Positions 1 through 12,600 are shown, counted from the first letter of the stretch. The stretch: 29,051 nucleotides of DNA from Chlorokybus atmophyticus (GCA_009103225.1 RHPI01001428.1:184158-213208), one strand, 5' to 3'. The notes: generated by a model not told the origin, from the sequence alone. Made by a program: numbers and translations.

Positions 1-36
1 TATATATATATATATATATATACATATATATATACA
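1..36. repeat. (TA)n microsatellite
   Basis: Nearly pure TA dinucleotide repeat at the left edge, with a few TACA interruptions. It lies inside the GBSS intron that follows the exon ending at 44, so it is intronic and not a coding or regulatory element as far as can be seen. Confidence 0.9.
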
Positions 37-43
37 CACGAAC

Positions 44-1946
44 CGTTGCTCTTCTCCGGTGTCATGATCTCTGCAGCATAGCCGGGGCTCACTGTAAGCA
101 GCTTGTCGCTGTTGAGAAAGCCTGCCTTGAGCCAGTTCAGCTTCCGTCCCTACTTGACCATGGTTGAAGTGTCAGGTAACACTCCAACAAGCAAGGTATG
201 CGCAACGGCAATGCGTGGCGCATACCCCTGCTGCAGGTTTAAACTCAAATGACGGAAAGGCACTTTGAGGCATGTTCAGGCGCTCGTACTTATCAGTGTC
301 ATACCTGTCTTGCCAACGCTCACTCAGAAATTGCGTTAATGGTTGGCAACGATTGCTGCACGGTGCATGATGTAGTGTTACATGAAAACACATCCACACC
401 TGCCCTGATAAGCAATGTTGTGGATGCAGAATGCGACCGGCGCATGCTTGAAGTGTCCCATCTGGTGCTGTATGTGCTTTATCATCACTGGTAGAGGTGC
501 AGTATGCCAGTCGTTGGCGACAAACACAACGTCTTCACCGTAGGTCTCACCCCCTCGACCACCGTGCGGGATCTTGATCGCAGCTGCTAAAGCTGCCTGC
601 ACGACCATTCGTGCGCAAGTTGAGTGGAGTCACATGCAACGAGTCCACAAGTGGAATGCTCCATTGGTGCACACCTGACAGATCAGTGAGAAGCGCAGGT
701 CGTTGTCTTCGTACTCCTTGCCATCATAGCCTACATATATCTTGTTCCCCGTCTTGCCTGCAAACCAGGACATAGACACTCTTAATCTGCTGCAGCACAG
801 CAACATGCCAGAATGATCTTCACAAAACACATGTGTAGCAACAAACGTTCAGGGCGCAGCCCTGTGGTGGCCGCTAAAGGCAGGACACACCAGTGCTTTA
901 GTAATCAGGGCATGGCTCACCCATGGGATTGCCGGGACTAGGCAGTATGCGCGCGCTGAAGCAAGGGTGGTCTACAAACACTCTATCAACACCATTATCA
1001 AACGTTTGGAAAAACCTGACCTGCACAACAAAGTCGTCATGCCACGATGCAGCAGCTACCGCTAGCGTGTAGTCACATGCATGCAAGCCCACCAACCTCC
1101 TCGTGATTGGGATCCGCAGGCATTGTCACTGATGGAGCGGAATGATGCCACTTAACAATGGTGCGGACCTCTGAGTCGGGAACATCCAGATAGTGATCAT
1201 ACCTGGCAAGTTATAGTTGATCAAGCGACTACACAATCAATTTCATCATGTTTGATGGGAACAATTCAAAGCATGACATGCCACAACCACATGTGCCTTA
1301 CGGACAGCTGTCTCTGCTGCTTCACCTGGGTGCGACTGTCATGACGTGGTGCCCGCGCTGCGCGAGCGCTATGGGCAGCGCGCCCAGCACATCCCCCAAC
1401 CCGCCTGTCTTGCTCCAAGGTGCAACCTCCATAGACACAAAGATAATCTTCAGCCCGGCTGTTATGGTCACAGGCGTCCTTCGCCCCTGGTGCATCAAAT
1501 GAATGTTGTGCAACCATCATTGATCACGGAAAGCATGCTGAGCACGTGCGTGCATGCGCAGTTGTGTGCATGAGTGGGTGCGGGTGTGCTTGGTTAGTTG
1601 GTTGGTTGGTGTGCATGTGCATGTGCGTGTGCGCGCCAGCGTGTGTCACGCGTGGAAAAGGAAGAAGGGGGGGGGGGAGGGGGGGCCACACAAGCATGTG
1701 CATGCCAGTTGCAAACGGTTGTTATGAGGCAGCAATGCTTGCCCATGACATTAAACTGATGCTGTGCGTTCAAACGGACCCACAGTGCGCAAGAGGAAAA
1801 GTTTGCCTTACCTGTCTGCGTACGCGCGAGGCTCTTGCCGACGACAACGCTGGTGCGGGTGCATGCTTGTTCCTTTGCAACGCAACAGAAGGCCGCAGCC
1901 CAGCGTAACATGGCATTGATCGCTGAGCGCTTAACGCAGTGGCCAT
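44..1946 (-). CDS. GBSS: Granule-bound starch synthase, 5' half (window-truncated)
   Basis: Plastid glucosyltransferase (GT5) that builds amylose from ADP-glucose on the starch granule. Exons on the minus strand: 1812-1946, 1326-1486, 1097-1202, 921-1020, 675-757, 400-596, 226-304 and 44-149. All join in frame with GT-AG sites, giving about 322 residues before the gene leaves the window. The start at 1946 ([10 protein letters not shown]) opens a basic, Ser/Ala-rich leader ending near SRVRRQ, a typical chloroplast transit peptide. The catalytic domain then begins with [18 protein letters not shown]; the Lys of KTGGL (about residue 71) is the ADP-glucose-binding Lys. Other family blocks are [49 protein letters not shown] and [18 protein letters not shown]. 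The WHT and [10 protein letters not shown] wording fits GBSS better than soluble SSI-SSIV. About 12 extra residues follow VDHPCF. The C-terminal half lies beyond position 1. Confidence 0.93.
1667..1685. repeat. Poly-G tract in GBSS intron 1
   Basis: A run of G interrupted by one A on the plus strand, so a C tract in the GBSS transcript (intron 1487-1811). It sits next to GT/GC-rich alternating sequence at 1590-1645. Low complexity; prone to length variation. Confidence 0.8.
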
Positions 1947-2849
1947 TGCTTTCTTCCCAGCAGCCTACGCTCAACATTGCCAGCTGGTCAATAAGGGGCG
2001 ACAGTGGACCTATGTCGCCCAACAGTCACACGCATGCACACACAACATGCATGCGTGCTGCACACTGTCGCCAATGTCAAGAACCACTAGTACCTACAAA
2101 GGAGTACACGTATGCTCAAGACTGGCGTAACTGGTGGGACAAAAACAGTAGCATGCCTTACACTGACAGTATAGTTGTGCTTGCAGAAGGTACAACCAAA
2201 TCAAGCCGGTGCTTGCACTGGCCAAACGAGCCAGCACCATTCTGCACGAACGAACTGACTCGGTAGTCCGGCAGTTCAGCAAGCAGCCATCCTAGTGCAT
2301 AAAACTGCGAGCAATTAACCGATAGCATCAACTCACCGCCGCCGAGTTGCAGTTCCTGCTGCTGCGCAACCTACCACAACGCCCCGCTCAGCACTCACTC
2401 TCGCAGAGAGCTGCCATGCCGGCTCCTTAGAGCAGCAGGCAGCAAGCTACAAAGACAACCTTGCAATAAACACCCTCAAACGACCATGCAGTTAACCCTG
2501 CACGCCTGCTCCTTCTAAGCGACGACAATGAAGACAGCAACACGGACAGCAGCAGTAAACCTGACGCCACACTCAACGCCCAAACCACAGGCACGTCGCT
2601 TTGGCTGATATCGACGCTTTGCGCTTTATATCAATGCTGCAACAATTGATATTGTACTCATCTGAGGCAACATTGTCTCATCTGACGGTTGAAATGCCAC
2701 GAGCTCATAGACATCCGTTTGCTTCGGAGTTGCATTTGGATTGACAGTGACTTCGGCAGTGAAGTGGTCTCGATATCGCCCTGTCTTGTCCTGCAATAGG
2801 CATCCGCGGCGGCGGCGGCGGCGGACGGCGAGAAGGACAGATTGGCGGC
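1947..2849. promoter_or_regulatory. Divergent GBSS / eIF2A upstream region
   Basis: About 0.9 kb lies between the GBSS start codon (minus, 1946) and the proposed eIF2A start codon (plus, 2850). It must hold both promoters and 5' UTRs. A CGG/GCG trinucleotide run at about 2805-2823 lies just upstream of the eIF2A ATG and is probably in its 5' UTR. The reading frames in this interval have no recognisable protein family and appear to be chance. No TATA box or known motif is convincing. Confidence 0.6.
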
Positions 2850-5800
2850 ATGAAGCTGCTGGGTATGCTGTAGTCGTTGCAAGTCTGTGCTAATGTTGTG
2901 TAGCGCGGTTGTGCGCTGTTGTGTTGTGCTGTTCTCAAGGCGTGCGATGCTTGCTCGCCTCACTGAGATCCCATCTCAACTGCATGCATGCGCTGTGCTT
3001 GCTAAAGCATGAGCCTAGCTTGCGCAGCAGCAGTTACTGATCCCGATCTTTACAACGTCTCAGTAAAGTTTTTGCGCGAAACGTTGCCAACACCCACTTG
3101 CTTGCAAACTGTTCATGCCCAGCTAGATGTGCTCGCTGCGTGCGCGCGCAACGCAGCTGTCTTGAGGAGGAGTCTTGCGGGAACGGCCATCACATTTTCA
3201 ATGAGCGGTTCTAGTCGATAAAATCTCACGTGTCTGAATGCCTTTTGCATCTGTCTGGCCATGCCTATCCGTGCTGCCAGCGACGGCAGAGCCATACTCT
3301 AATTGTTCCTGAGCCTCAGCGTTGCGTGTGTGTGTGCAGTGCGCGACGGCAGCGGCGCGAGCGTGTTGGACGGCCTGCCAGCGACGGCAGAGCCATACTC
3401 TAACCTGCAGAAGCTTCCTGCCGGAACGGACGCGCAGTTCGCCGCCGACGGCAAGGTGCTCGGCGTCCTGGGCGCGGAGGGCGTCAAGCTGTACGACAGC
3501 AGCACCGGCAAGCAGGTACACAGCCGCTTGCAGGTGCTCTGTTGGCTGCCATGCGTTACTATAGCATGCACATGCAATCACTTGTATTGCATGGAAAGGG
3601 GGATATCAGCTTAACCGCACATGCTGCTTATCATCATTGCAGCTAGCTCAAGTCATGGTATGGTTGTTTATCCATTCATGGCTGCATCAGTGAATGCAGC
3701 GAGTTACTCTCATCGCCTTTGCAAATTAGTACGGTTATGTCAACGGTTGAGGTGCTGCCTTTTGTGATTAACTAGGCTAGGCTTTGCGCAGACTGCTGCT
3801 CTTCCATCAGCGGGCGCGGTTGCCTTTGCGCTGTCTCCTGGAGGCAAGTATGTTCTCACTTTTCAGCGACATGTACCCGGCTCGACCGAAGGCAACCTGA
3901 TTGTCTGGGAGGCCGCCACCGCCAGCAAGGTTTTGCAAGTCTTTCAGAAGCAGTACCTCAAAGAGCTCTGGTGAGTGGTGCTGTGATGCAAGTATCCGGT
4001 GATGGCGGCACCACATTGAGCGATGCTCATGACATATATTTCAGGCCCTCAGTCAGTTGGAGCTCTGATACAGGGGTTGCGTGTAGATTGGTCACCAATG
4101 AGGTGCAATTTTACAATGCGTCCGACATGGCCGCTGGGCCGTCCAAGCGCTTTCACATTCAAGGTGTTGCCGCCGTCGGACTGTCCTCTGGTGACGACCC
4201 ATTCCTCGCCGCGTATGTGCCAGAGGTCAAGGTGCGCATGAAAGCTTGTCAACCTCACGGATGTGCATCTAAGCTCTTCAAGCACTTTCGAAGGCTTGGG
4301 GGCATGGTGCTTCGCGCCGGTGCCTCTCGAGTTCATATATAGTGCAATATCATCCGCGTGCACTTCTGCGGCCAGTCACCTGCGCAAGCTATGTTACTGG
4401 GTGTTCACTGTTGCACGAACATCTCTCAATGTATTGTTTGCATGTAGGGCGCTCCAGCCAACATCCGCATATACCAGTACTCTGCGATAAGCGATGATGC
4501 CCAGCCCGTCGCACGCCGCAGCTTCTTCAGGGTTTCCAGCGTGCGATTCCTCTGGAATGCAACGGCAACCGCGGTGCTAGTGCATGCAAGTTCAGATGTA
4601 GACAAAACCAACCAGAGTTACTACGGAGAAAGTCACCTGCACTTCTTGCGAAGTGATGGCAAGAACGACTGTGCTGTCCCTCTCAGTACGTGGTTAATCT
4701 GAGCACTGCACTATTGCGTTTAGCATGTCATGGATTGCTAAATGCGTTTGGAGTGTTAAGTGCATTACTAATGCCACAAGTTGCCTGTGCAGGTAAGGAA
4801 GGTCCCATTCACGATGTCCAGTGGTCACCTTCTGGGAAGGAGTTCATCGCTGTCTATGGATGTATCCACTTCACTTGACTTGCTTTGGAGCAGTTCTTGC
4901 TTGTCACGGTTGTCGGTATATCTGTAACATCAGCTGCTTCCACAATATGACCTTGACAAACTGGCAGTCATGCCCGCCAAGGCGACGCTCTTTGATGAAC
5001 ACTGCAAGCCTGTCTTCGAGTTTGGCAGCGGCCCGAGAAACGTCGTGCGCTGGAACCCGCATGGCCGATGTAAGTGCGTTCGCTCGCCCACATCATTGCC
5101 AACCTCCCTAGCATACTGAACTGTTTGCATGTGGTGCAGTTGTCGTTCTAGCTGGTTTTGGAAACCTTCCAGGTGACATGGTGAGCACTCGCCTACCCTT
5201 GCGTGCCTGCTGACTGTCAACATTTGCAAAGTGCCTTCATACCTGGACTGAGCAAACCGTGCAGGAGTTTTGGACACGAGACCGCACTAAGCTGCTGGGC
5301 AAAACCAAAGTGAGAGACACGGTGATGTGTCAATGGTCGCCAGACGGGCGGCACTTGATGACGTGCACGCTATCACCAAGGTTGCGAGTCGACAACGGGT
5401 TCAAGCTGTTCACCTACTACGGAGAGCAGTTACCTACCGAACGCAAGTACGAGTCTCTGTACCAAGCAGAGTGGGTGCCCGAGCCCGCGTCCGCGCATCC
5501 AGACAGGCCGCCGTCACCCGGCAGACGAGAGTATGTCGAAACGAATGCTCCGACCGCAGCGAAACCCGCAAGCTATCGTCCGCCACATGCCGGCAGTTCA
5601 TCGCAGCTCAACCTGAATGATCCAGGCGATGATGAAGCGCCGCACCGCGTGAAGCCTGGCGCGGCAGGTCCACCCGGCGCGACAGTCAGCAAAGCGGCAC
5701 TGAAGAACCAGAAGAGGAGAGAAAAGAAAAAGGAGGGTGGTGCAGGTAAACTACCAGACCAACATATGCTAATCCGTCTCCTGGGGGCATAGATTGTACT

Positions 5801-6175
5801 GTTCGCATAAGCAGACCAGCTGGCACCCTGAATTGAGCAGGTGCAATCTCATCCAGACATGCACTTTTGTAAGGTGGTGTCCTGATTTTTATTGTCTTGT
5901 GTGCAGGCGAGGTTCAAGAACAAGTTGCTGCCACTACATCTGCCATGCAAGAGTTGGAGCCGCCTTCCGCATCATCACAGCCTGAGGCATCAGCATCGGC
6001 TGATGGTGATGGCGACGCGGGCAAGCGCATCCGCGCGCTGCAGAAGAAGCTGCGCCAGATTGAGCAGCTGAAGGAGAAGCAGGCTGCTGGTGGAAAGATG
6101 ACCAATCCTGAGGTCACTAAGATTGCCACAGAAACTGCGTTGCTAGCAGAATTGAAGGAACTAGAAGGGGCCTGA
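2850..6175 (+). CDS. EIF2A: Eukaryotic translation initiation factor 2A (eIF2A)
   Basis: Single-chain, GTP-independent initiator-tRNA/40S-binding factor with a WD40-type propeller, acting in the cytosol. Exons: 2850-2862, 3340-3515, 3792-3970, 4045-4231, 4448-4685, 4793-4861, 4968-5069, 5140-5180, 5265-5745 and 5907-6175. Phases join throughout to 584 residues, essentially the length of human eIF2A (585). Family blocks include VLDGLPATAEPYSNLQKLP, SVSWSSDTGVACRLVTNEVQ, SSDVDKTNQSYYGE, GPIHDVQWSPSGKEF, VYGFMPAKATLFDEHCKPVF, VVLAGFGNLPGDMEFW, SPRLRVDNGFKLFTYYGE, and the C-terminal ASYRPP, SKAALKNQKRREKKK and ALQKKLRQIEQLKEKQAAG coiled-coil tail. The first exon is only 13 nt (MKLL plus one base), donor GTATGC. 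It was chosen because it restores the family start with VRDG; this is the least certain exon. Confidence 0.93.
3274..3302 (+). repeat. 29-bp copy of eIF2A exon 2 inside intron 1
   Basis: This 29-bp stretch in eIF2A intron 1 is identical to 3375-3403 in exon 2, 101 bp downstream. The flanks are unrelated. It is a partial exon duplication; the intronic copy carries no coding role in the gene model. Confidence 0.9.
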
Positions 6176-7014
6176 TGCGTGCCTAGTCTTCCCAGCAATG
6201 GAAATGTCCACAAGAAAATAAAGTGACCATGGTTGCGCATTGGTGCTGGCTATGTTTTGCAACACTAACTGACTGTGGCACCTGCGATGAGGTCGCAGCC
6301 AATGCATTTCTGTAATGTGCTCTGCTTATATACAGGTAGTGTTGTACCATACCAAGCGACTCGTGCAGTGTGATGATATGATTGCATGGAGTAGAGAGAC
6401 CAATCACAGCAGGTACTGCGCACTAGACAATGTTTCAATGTTCAAATAACCTTTGAAGTTGCAGATTATGCAATTGTACTATGTAAAACGAACTCTTGGC
6501 GCACCAGGGCGAGCATACTGCACTGCGTAGCATGCATTGGACTTCCCTCCCCACCAGCACGCCCTCAGCTAACTTCACACAGATGCCTGACTGAGTAGAA
6601 GCCAGTCAGTCCATAGATACTTGCTTGTGTGTGATCTGTCTTGGCTTGCGTTGCAAGTGACATACTGCATCTTGTCATGCGACTGTGTGTTTAATGTGTG
6701 CTGTATGCTGTACTTGATGCCGCATACAGATTGGACAAAGATTACAGGAGGGCACAGTCCAGAAGACATACAGGTTGGAGTACAGCACGACCAAAGTGTT
6801 GAATATCTGGTGCACTTCGCACTGCAGGTGCATGGTGCGCAAGCACATCCATTCGTCCATCTGGTGCCCTACGGTATCATTCCGTTATGAATACCATATT
6901 ATAGAGACGCTTGCCCGTGCTCACTCAGCGTCGGCTGAGCACAAAATGCACATACGCAGCCCTCACTGCTGTACAGCTGTACATACACTACTGTACACAA
7001 GTTGAGAAGCATGA
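6176..7014. other. Convergent intergenic region eIF2A / RNF113A
   Basis: It holds the 3' ends of two converging genes. AATAAA at 6217-6222 and TGTAA at 6311-6315 could serve eIF2A. TTACA at 6742-6746 (TGTAA on the minus strand) could serve the RNF113A gene. The remaining short reading frames resemble nothing known, and I see no further gene. Confidence 0.6.
6217..6315 (+). terminator. Candidate eIF2A poly(A) signals
   Basis: AATAAA lies 42 bp after the stop codon and TGTAA about 136 bp after it. TGTAA is the usual poly(A) signal in many green algae. Which one is used cannot be told from sequence. Confidence 0.4.
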
Positions 7015-8694
7015 CTACGGTATTAACCAACCCTCTTGCCCCTGCCCTCTGGACTCTACTTTCCGCTTGGCGTGGTTTTCATCACCTTCAGTGCGCCCGC
7101 CAGCAGCCTTCTGCTTCCTGATGATCTCATGAGCGGTGTTGAACACGCCGCCCGTAGGCTTGTTGCAAGCCGCACACTTGCCAGATTTTGCGTTGTGCTT
7201 CAAGCAGAAGACAGAGAAGTGTAGTATAAGCGCCATGCATACATTGGAAACCTCCAACAACAGACACTGATTGCATTCAGAAAATATCTAGGTGACATAA
7301 GCAGCGGGCAACGATGAAATGTGAAACGCATGCAACTGATCGCGTTGAGCTGTCAATGCCCGTATAGTTACAGCACAGACACGCTTGACAATGGATACAA
7401 TGCGTTTCGCATACCTTTAGTGCGCAGTGCTCGCAGAAATAGTGCTTGCACTTGGTGACGACGGGGTCGGTAAACGGTTCTCTGCATATAAAGCACGCGA
7501 AGGGTATTCCATCCTCGTCCTCGTCGCTGTCAGGGTTAACTCTATAATCAATCTCTCCCTCAGCTTCCTCGCCTTGCATCCGTTTCTTGCGCGCCTTCTC
7601 TTTGTCATCCCACTCGCGGTCAAGCTGCCACCCCGACTTGTAGTCTCCGCGGTCGTGCATGAACTTGCACGCGTCCCCGAAGCCGCAGTACCCCGTCTCT
7701 TTGTAGTCTTTACATAGATCTGGTTGGTAGTCGAAGCGTGCGGATATGCGTATGTGCGTGGACGCGCGCAAAGGCCCGTGCGCCCCTCCAGCTTTCTCAC
7801 TTGCAATCGTATGCTCGCGTCTGAACCCCGCCTTGTAGTCCTTGTACGCGTTGAGACCCTTGTATGTCTTGTCGTCGGGGCCACCGTCTTCACCTTCTTC
7901 AGCGCTCTGCTTGAGGATCCGCTCTCTTATCGCACGCGCGTCCTTGTCGTGCTCAGTCTCAGTCTCAAGCGTGGCCGTGGCTTTGCTGTCGCCCGACACT
8001 TGCACGCGCCGGTCTGACGTGAATGTGAAGCGCTCATGCCTAGCACCATCATCATCAGCCTTCCTGCTCGCTTCCAGCCCTCTTTCGCCAACTTTCTTGG
8101 CTTTGCTCGCCCTGACAACTGCACTTCCTCCTCCCCCTCCACCCCCACTGCCGTCATCGCCGTCCTCAGCGTCCTCTTCGGTCAAAGTGCGCTTCCGCAC
8201 GTTGCTCTTCCCGCTTCGCCTCTTGAAAAAACTGCACACGCCTGGCAATTTGACACATGGACGCTCAGTTGAATGCAGCGCTGGCATGAGCAACGCTGCT
8301 GAATAAGGCAGACACACATGTCGACGAAACACGTAAGTCACTTGCGCACCCACTTAGAATGCAACCCAAGTTAATGAAAACACAAGCGCATAATTGCATA
8401 ACGACGCTGTGTAACAACATTGTGGGCTTGTTAAGCAACATGCAGTTGAACACCCAAAACCCACAGCGCTCGTGCTAGCAGCCCACTAAATTGTCACCAG
8501 GAGACTGCATGCGAGTCGCCGGCGCAAACAAGCAAGACATCTGCGCGTACACACAAGTTGTGGTTGTTGTCATCCCGACCCAGATTACCTGCTGCAAGAG
8601 CAGCAGTAGCCGCCTCCTCCTCCTCCGCTGCCGCTGGCACCTCCTCGCCGGCTGCGGAAGTGGAGGCCTGACGATCTTCACCGTCCTCCGCCAT
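7015..8694 (-). CDS. RNF113A: RNF113A/CWC24-type spliceosomal CCCH and RING protein
   Basis: Homologue of human RNF113A and yeast Cwc24, which bind the 5' splice site region in the activating spliceosome; the RING in RNF113A also gives E3 ubiquitin ligase activity. Exons on the minus strand: 8589-8694, 7415-8241 and 7015-7197, 371 residues. The N-terminus is acidic and Ala-rich, then [17 protein letters not shown] matches the conserved family block VCxFxF/KK. The CCCH finger ([10 protein letters not shown], then GFGDAC and KFMH) has the expected C-X8-C-X5-C-X3-H spacing. The RING reads [21 protein letters not shown] and [15 protein letters not shown], with all eight ligands present. The C-terminal tail after the RING is about 40 residues and rich in Lys, Arg and Gly. 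It is divergent with the PRP22 helicase gene, another spliceosome factor. Confidence 0.93.
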
Positions 8695-9649
8695 ACCAAC
8701 AAAAGCGCACCTTTTTAACACTCCTCCAACCCAACCCCTCCCTGCTGCTGCTCCACCTGCGCTCCTACTCCTCGCCGCCGCCGCCCAAAGATCCCGACCA
8801 GCGCCACGCAGAGGTCCTCAACCACTGCTCACTGACCTGTCCCAAACAGAGTCAGGCACCTTCCAGAACATTCTTGCAATAGGACAACTGAAACCCTAAT
8901 CCCTGCACAGAGCCGCGGCTGCAAGCGGCGACAACGGCGGCGGCGGCGGCGGAAGAGGAGCGGAGGGAGAACATATAATTTGTTGGTGGTGGAAGAAGCA
9001 GGTGTTTCCTGGCATGGTGATGACGTGTTGTTTGTCAAATTGAGGCCTGCACTGGCTGAGGCAACGCTGGCTGCCGGTATGTCGGTGGCTCTGCGTTGCT
9101 GGTGAGCTTGTAACGAACTGTTGAGCGGGAAGCTCTCTTGGGCTTATACGGACGGTGGGGAGGGTCTCCTCGCTTTGTATCAAGAAGTCATTACCGAAGG
9201 TAAGGTGTTGCTTCCGGTGCAAGCTAATTGTATTCAGTACCATGTTAGCATTCAGCATCGTGTCAATAAAAGCATGTCATTCCGTTTGTTTGCACGCTAG
9301 TATTCTCATGAGAAAGAAACATTGCACAATGCTTTTGTAACAACTTCACATTCAGTATTGGGCATGCACACAACTTCCGAGGTTGTGGTTGCAGCTCGGC
9401 AGACACCTCGGTTGCTTAGCAACTGTCAGTCGTTGGCTTCATTTCTCGTATAGAATTCATGAGCATTCATACACAATCTGTGCTCCTCTCCTTCTTTTCT
9501 TCATTTTTACTCTTTCAGTACCTGTTACTTTATCTGTTACCTACAGCTGTTCGCAGTTCGTTGTTGTTTGTGTGTCGTGTTATATGTGTCACATTCAAAC
9601 TGCTGATTGCCACTCTGCAGACTATCATCAGCACTACAAGCACACAACC
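8695..9649. promoter_or_regulatory. Divergent RNF113A / PRP22 upstream region
   Basis: 955 bp lie between the two start codons. The interval contains a telo-box (8891-8899), a CGG run at about 8934-8952 and, nearer PRP22, a pyrimidine-rich stretch at about 9480-9540. The PRP22 reading frame stays open upstream to 9383, but the upstream residues look unlike any helicase. Nothing else is recognisable as a gene. Confidence 0.6.
8891..8899 (+). promoter_or_regulatory. Telo-box AAACCCTAA
   Basis: Exact match to the plant telo-box (one and a bit units of the TTTAGGG telomere repeat), an element common in plant promoters of translation and growth genes. It lies about 200 bp upstream of the RNF113A start codon in the shared divergent region. 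A second copy is in the ADC/HUA2-like divergent promoter. Confidence 0.5.
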
Positions 9650-12600
9650 ATGGCGGAGTTAGCAAAGTTGCAGCAGTTGGCTTTGGTCTCCAAGGTGTGC
9701 ACTGAGCTGGAGACACATCTTGGCATGGGCGACAAAACGCTTGCAGAGTTTGTCATTGACCTTGCGAAGGAAAAGGATACGCCCGTGTCATTCTCAAAGA
9801 CACTCGCCAGTCAGGGTGCCGAGCTCCCGTTGTCCCTCGCCACAACACTCCTCACCATCATCCAGCGCATGCGGCCGTCCGACTCCACAAAGCCTAAGTC
9901 TGAAGCTCCCAAGCCTGCTTCAGCATACCCTGGCCTCGCCGTGCCAGATGACCGCGAGCGCGTCAAGGCACTGCTTGATATTGATGCTGAAGTGGCTAAG
10001 ATGACCAATGGCAGAGGCAACGGACACTCTGCTGACAAGCGCGACAGCCGCGACAGGTCTGCAAGAGATGATGATCGTAGGGGAGGAGCGGACAAGTCTG
10101 ACCGGGACAGAGGCAGGCGAAGAGGTGATCACAACGGTGCAGATTATGATAAGGGGAGCAGCAGGGATCGCGACAGAGATAGAGGGCGCCGAAGGAGTGT
10201 TAGCCCGGAGCCAAGGTCGCACAACAGAGGCGGCAGCGGCAGTCCCGGGCCTGCCACGCGTATGCCGGATGAGCCTGAGCTGTATGCTGTATACAAGGGC
10301 CGCGTGACGTCCGTACAGGACTTTGGGTGCTTCGTGCAACTTGAAGGGTTCAGGGAGAAGCGCGAAGGCCTCGTGCATGCGTCTCAGATGAGCAATAAAC
10401 GCATCGCCAACGCCAAGGACGTGGTGTCCAGGGGGCAGAGCGTCTGGGTGAAAGTCATGGCACGTGCTGGCTCCAAATTGAGCCTCTCCATGCGGGATGT
10501 TGACCAGGAAACCGGCAGAGATCTGACTCCAATTGCACGACCGCCGGCCGGTGAAGAGTTTCGCTCAAACCCCCGGGCAGGTGCTGATGGTATGGCCGCA
10601 CCTTTCCGTGGCCTGTCTGGTGTTCCGATTGTTCATGACGATGATGACGACCGCGCAAGGAGACCTTTCAAGAGGTTGTCGTCACCGGAGAAGTGGGAAG
10701 CCAAGCAGCTAATTGCATCTGGCGTGCTGGACGTGAGGGAGTATCCCATGTATGATGAAGAAGGGCAGGGTATGCTGAATGTTGAGGAAGACGTGGAGGA
10801 CGACCTGGAGGTTGAGATTAACGATGAGGAGCCTCCCTTCTTGAAAGGGCAGACAAGCCAGAGCATTGATGTGTCGCCAATCAAGATTGTCAAGAACCCA
10901 GATGGGTCTCTGCAGCGTTCGGCCATGACTCAGTCGGCACTGTCAAAGGAACGGCGGGAGCTTCGTGATCAACAGCAGCGCACCATGCTGGACTCAATAC
11001 CAAAGGATCTGAACAGGCCATGGGAAGACCCTTTGCCCGAGTCTGGTGAGCGGCATCTGGCTCAGGAGCTGCGTGGCATTGGTATGAGCGCATACGAGCT
11101 GCCTGAGTGGAAGAAGGATGCATTTGGCAAGGCGCCCACCTTTGGTATTCGTAGCAACATGGGCATACGCGAGCAGAGGCAGAGCCTGCCCATATTCAAG
11201 CTGCGCGATCAATTGGTGCAAGCCGTGCATGACAACCAAGTGCTGGTTGTCATTGGTGAGACAGGGTCAGGAAAGACGACACAGATGACACAATACCTTG
11301 CAGAGGCCGGGTACACAACCAGGGGCAAGATTGGTTGCACTCAGCCCCGACGAGTGGCTGCAATGTCTGTGGCCAAGCGAGTGGCTGAAGAGTTTGGCTG
11401 CAGGCTAGGTGAAGAAGTGGGGTACGCTATTCGTTTCGAGGACTGCACAAGCCCTGAGACTGTCATCAAGTACATGACAGACGGCATGCTTCTGCGAGAG
11501 TGTCTGCTCGATGATCAGCTCAGCCAGTACAGTGTCATTATCCTTGATGAAGCTCACGAGCGCACCATCAACACGGATGTCATGTTCGGGTTGCTGAAGG
11601 ACGTGGTGAAGAATCGCAAGGAGCTCAAACTCATCGTCACATCTGCTACCCTTGATGCCGAGAAGTTTGCATCGTACTTCTTCAACTGCCCTATCTTCAC
11701 AATCCCTGGCCGCACTTTCCCTGTGGAGATATTGTACACAAAGCAACCCGAGAGTGATTACATGGACGCGGCGCTCATCACGGTGATGCAGATACATCTC
11801 ACGGAACCTGAGGGAGACGTGCTGCTCTTCTTGACTGGTCAGGAAGAGATTGACACTGCTTGTCAGATCCTATACGAGCGCATGAAGCAGTTGGGGCCCA
11901 ACGTGCCAGAGCTACACATTCTACCAGTGTACTCATCGCTGCCGAGTGAGATGCAAACCCGCATTTTCGATCCCGCTCCTGCTGGCTCTCGCAAGTGCGT
12001 CATCGCCACCAACATTGCAGAAGCATCCTTGACGATTGACGGCATTTACTATGTGGTGGACCCTGGCTTTGCCAAGCAGAAGGTCTTCAACCCCAAGTCG
12101 GGGATGGACGCTCTCGTGGTCACTCCCATCTCCCAAGCATCCGCCAGGCAACGTGCTGGGCGCGCAGGGCGAACAGGGCCTGGCAAGTGCTACAGACTCT
12201 ACACTGAGAGCGCCTACAAGAATGAAATGTTGCCTACATCTGTGCCTGAAATTCAGCGCACCAGTCTTGGAATGACTGTGCTGACGCTGAAGGCTCTGGG
12301 CATCAACGACTTGCTGAACTTTGACTTCATGGATCCCCCGCCTCCTCAAACTCTCATTCTTGCGCTGGAGCAGCTGTACAACCTGGGCGCGCTGGATGAA
12401 GAAGGCTTGCTCACAAGGCTCGGGCGCAAGATGGCAGAGTTTCCTTTGGAGCCGCCCATGTCGAAGATGCTGATTGCAAGTGTCGATCTAGGATGCAGCG
12501 AGGAGATATTGACCGTTGTGGCGATGCTTTCAGCGCAGAACGTGTTCTATCGACCCCGTGAGAAGCAGGCGCAGGCAGATCAGAAGAAAGCCAAGTTCTT

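Noticed and set aside
1594-2022. 142-aa minus-strand reading frame covering the GBSS 5' end
   Set aside because: Its frame joins out of phase to the starch synthase domain. The other frame from 1946 ([10 protein letters not shown]) joins in phase and looks like a transit peptide.
3009-3221. 70-aa plus-strand ORF before eIF2A
   Set aside because: No eIF2A-like content and no donor giving the needed phase; it lies inside the proposed intron 1.
9383-9649. N-terminal extension of the PRP22 frame
   Set aside because: Cys/Tyr/hydrophobic-rich translation unlike any helicase N-terminus and no ATG at 9383; the ATG at 9650 has a good context and begins the family block.
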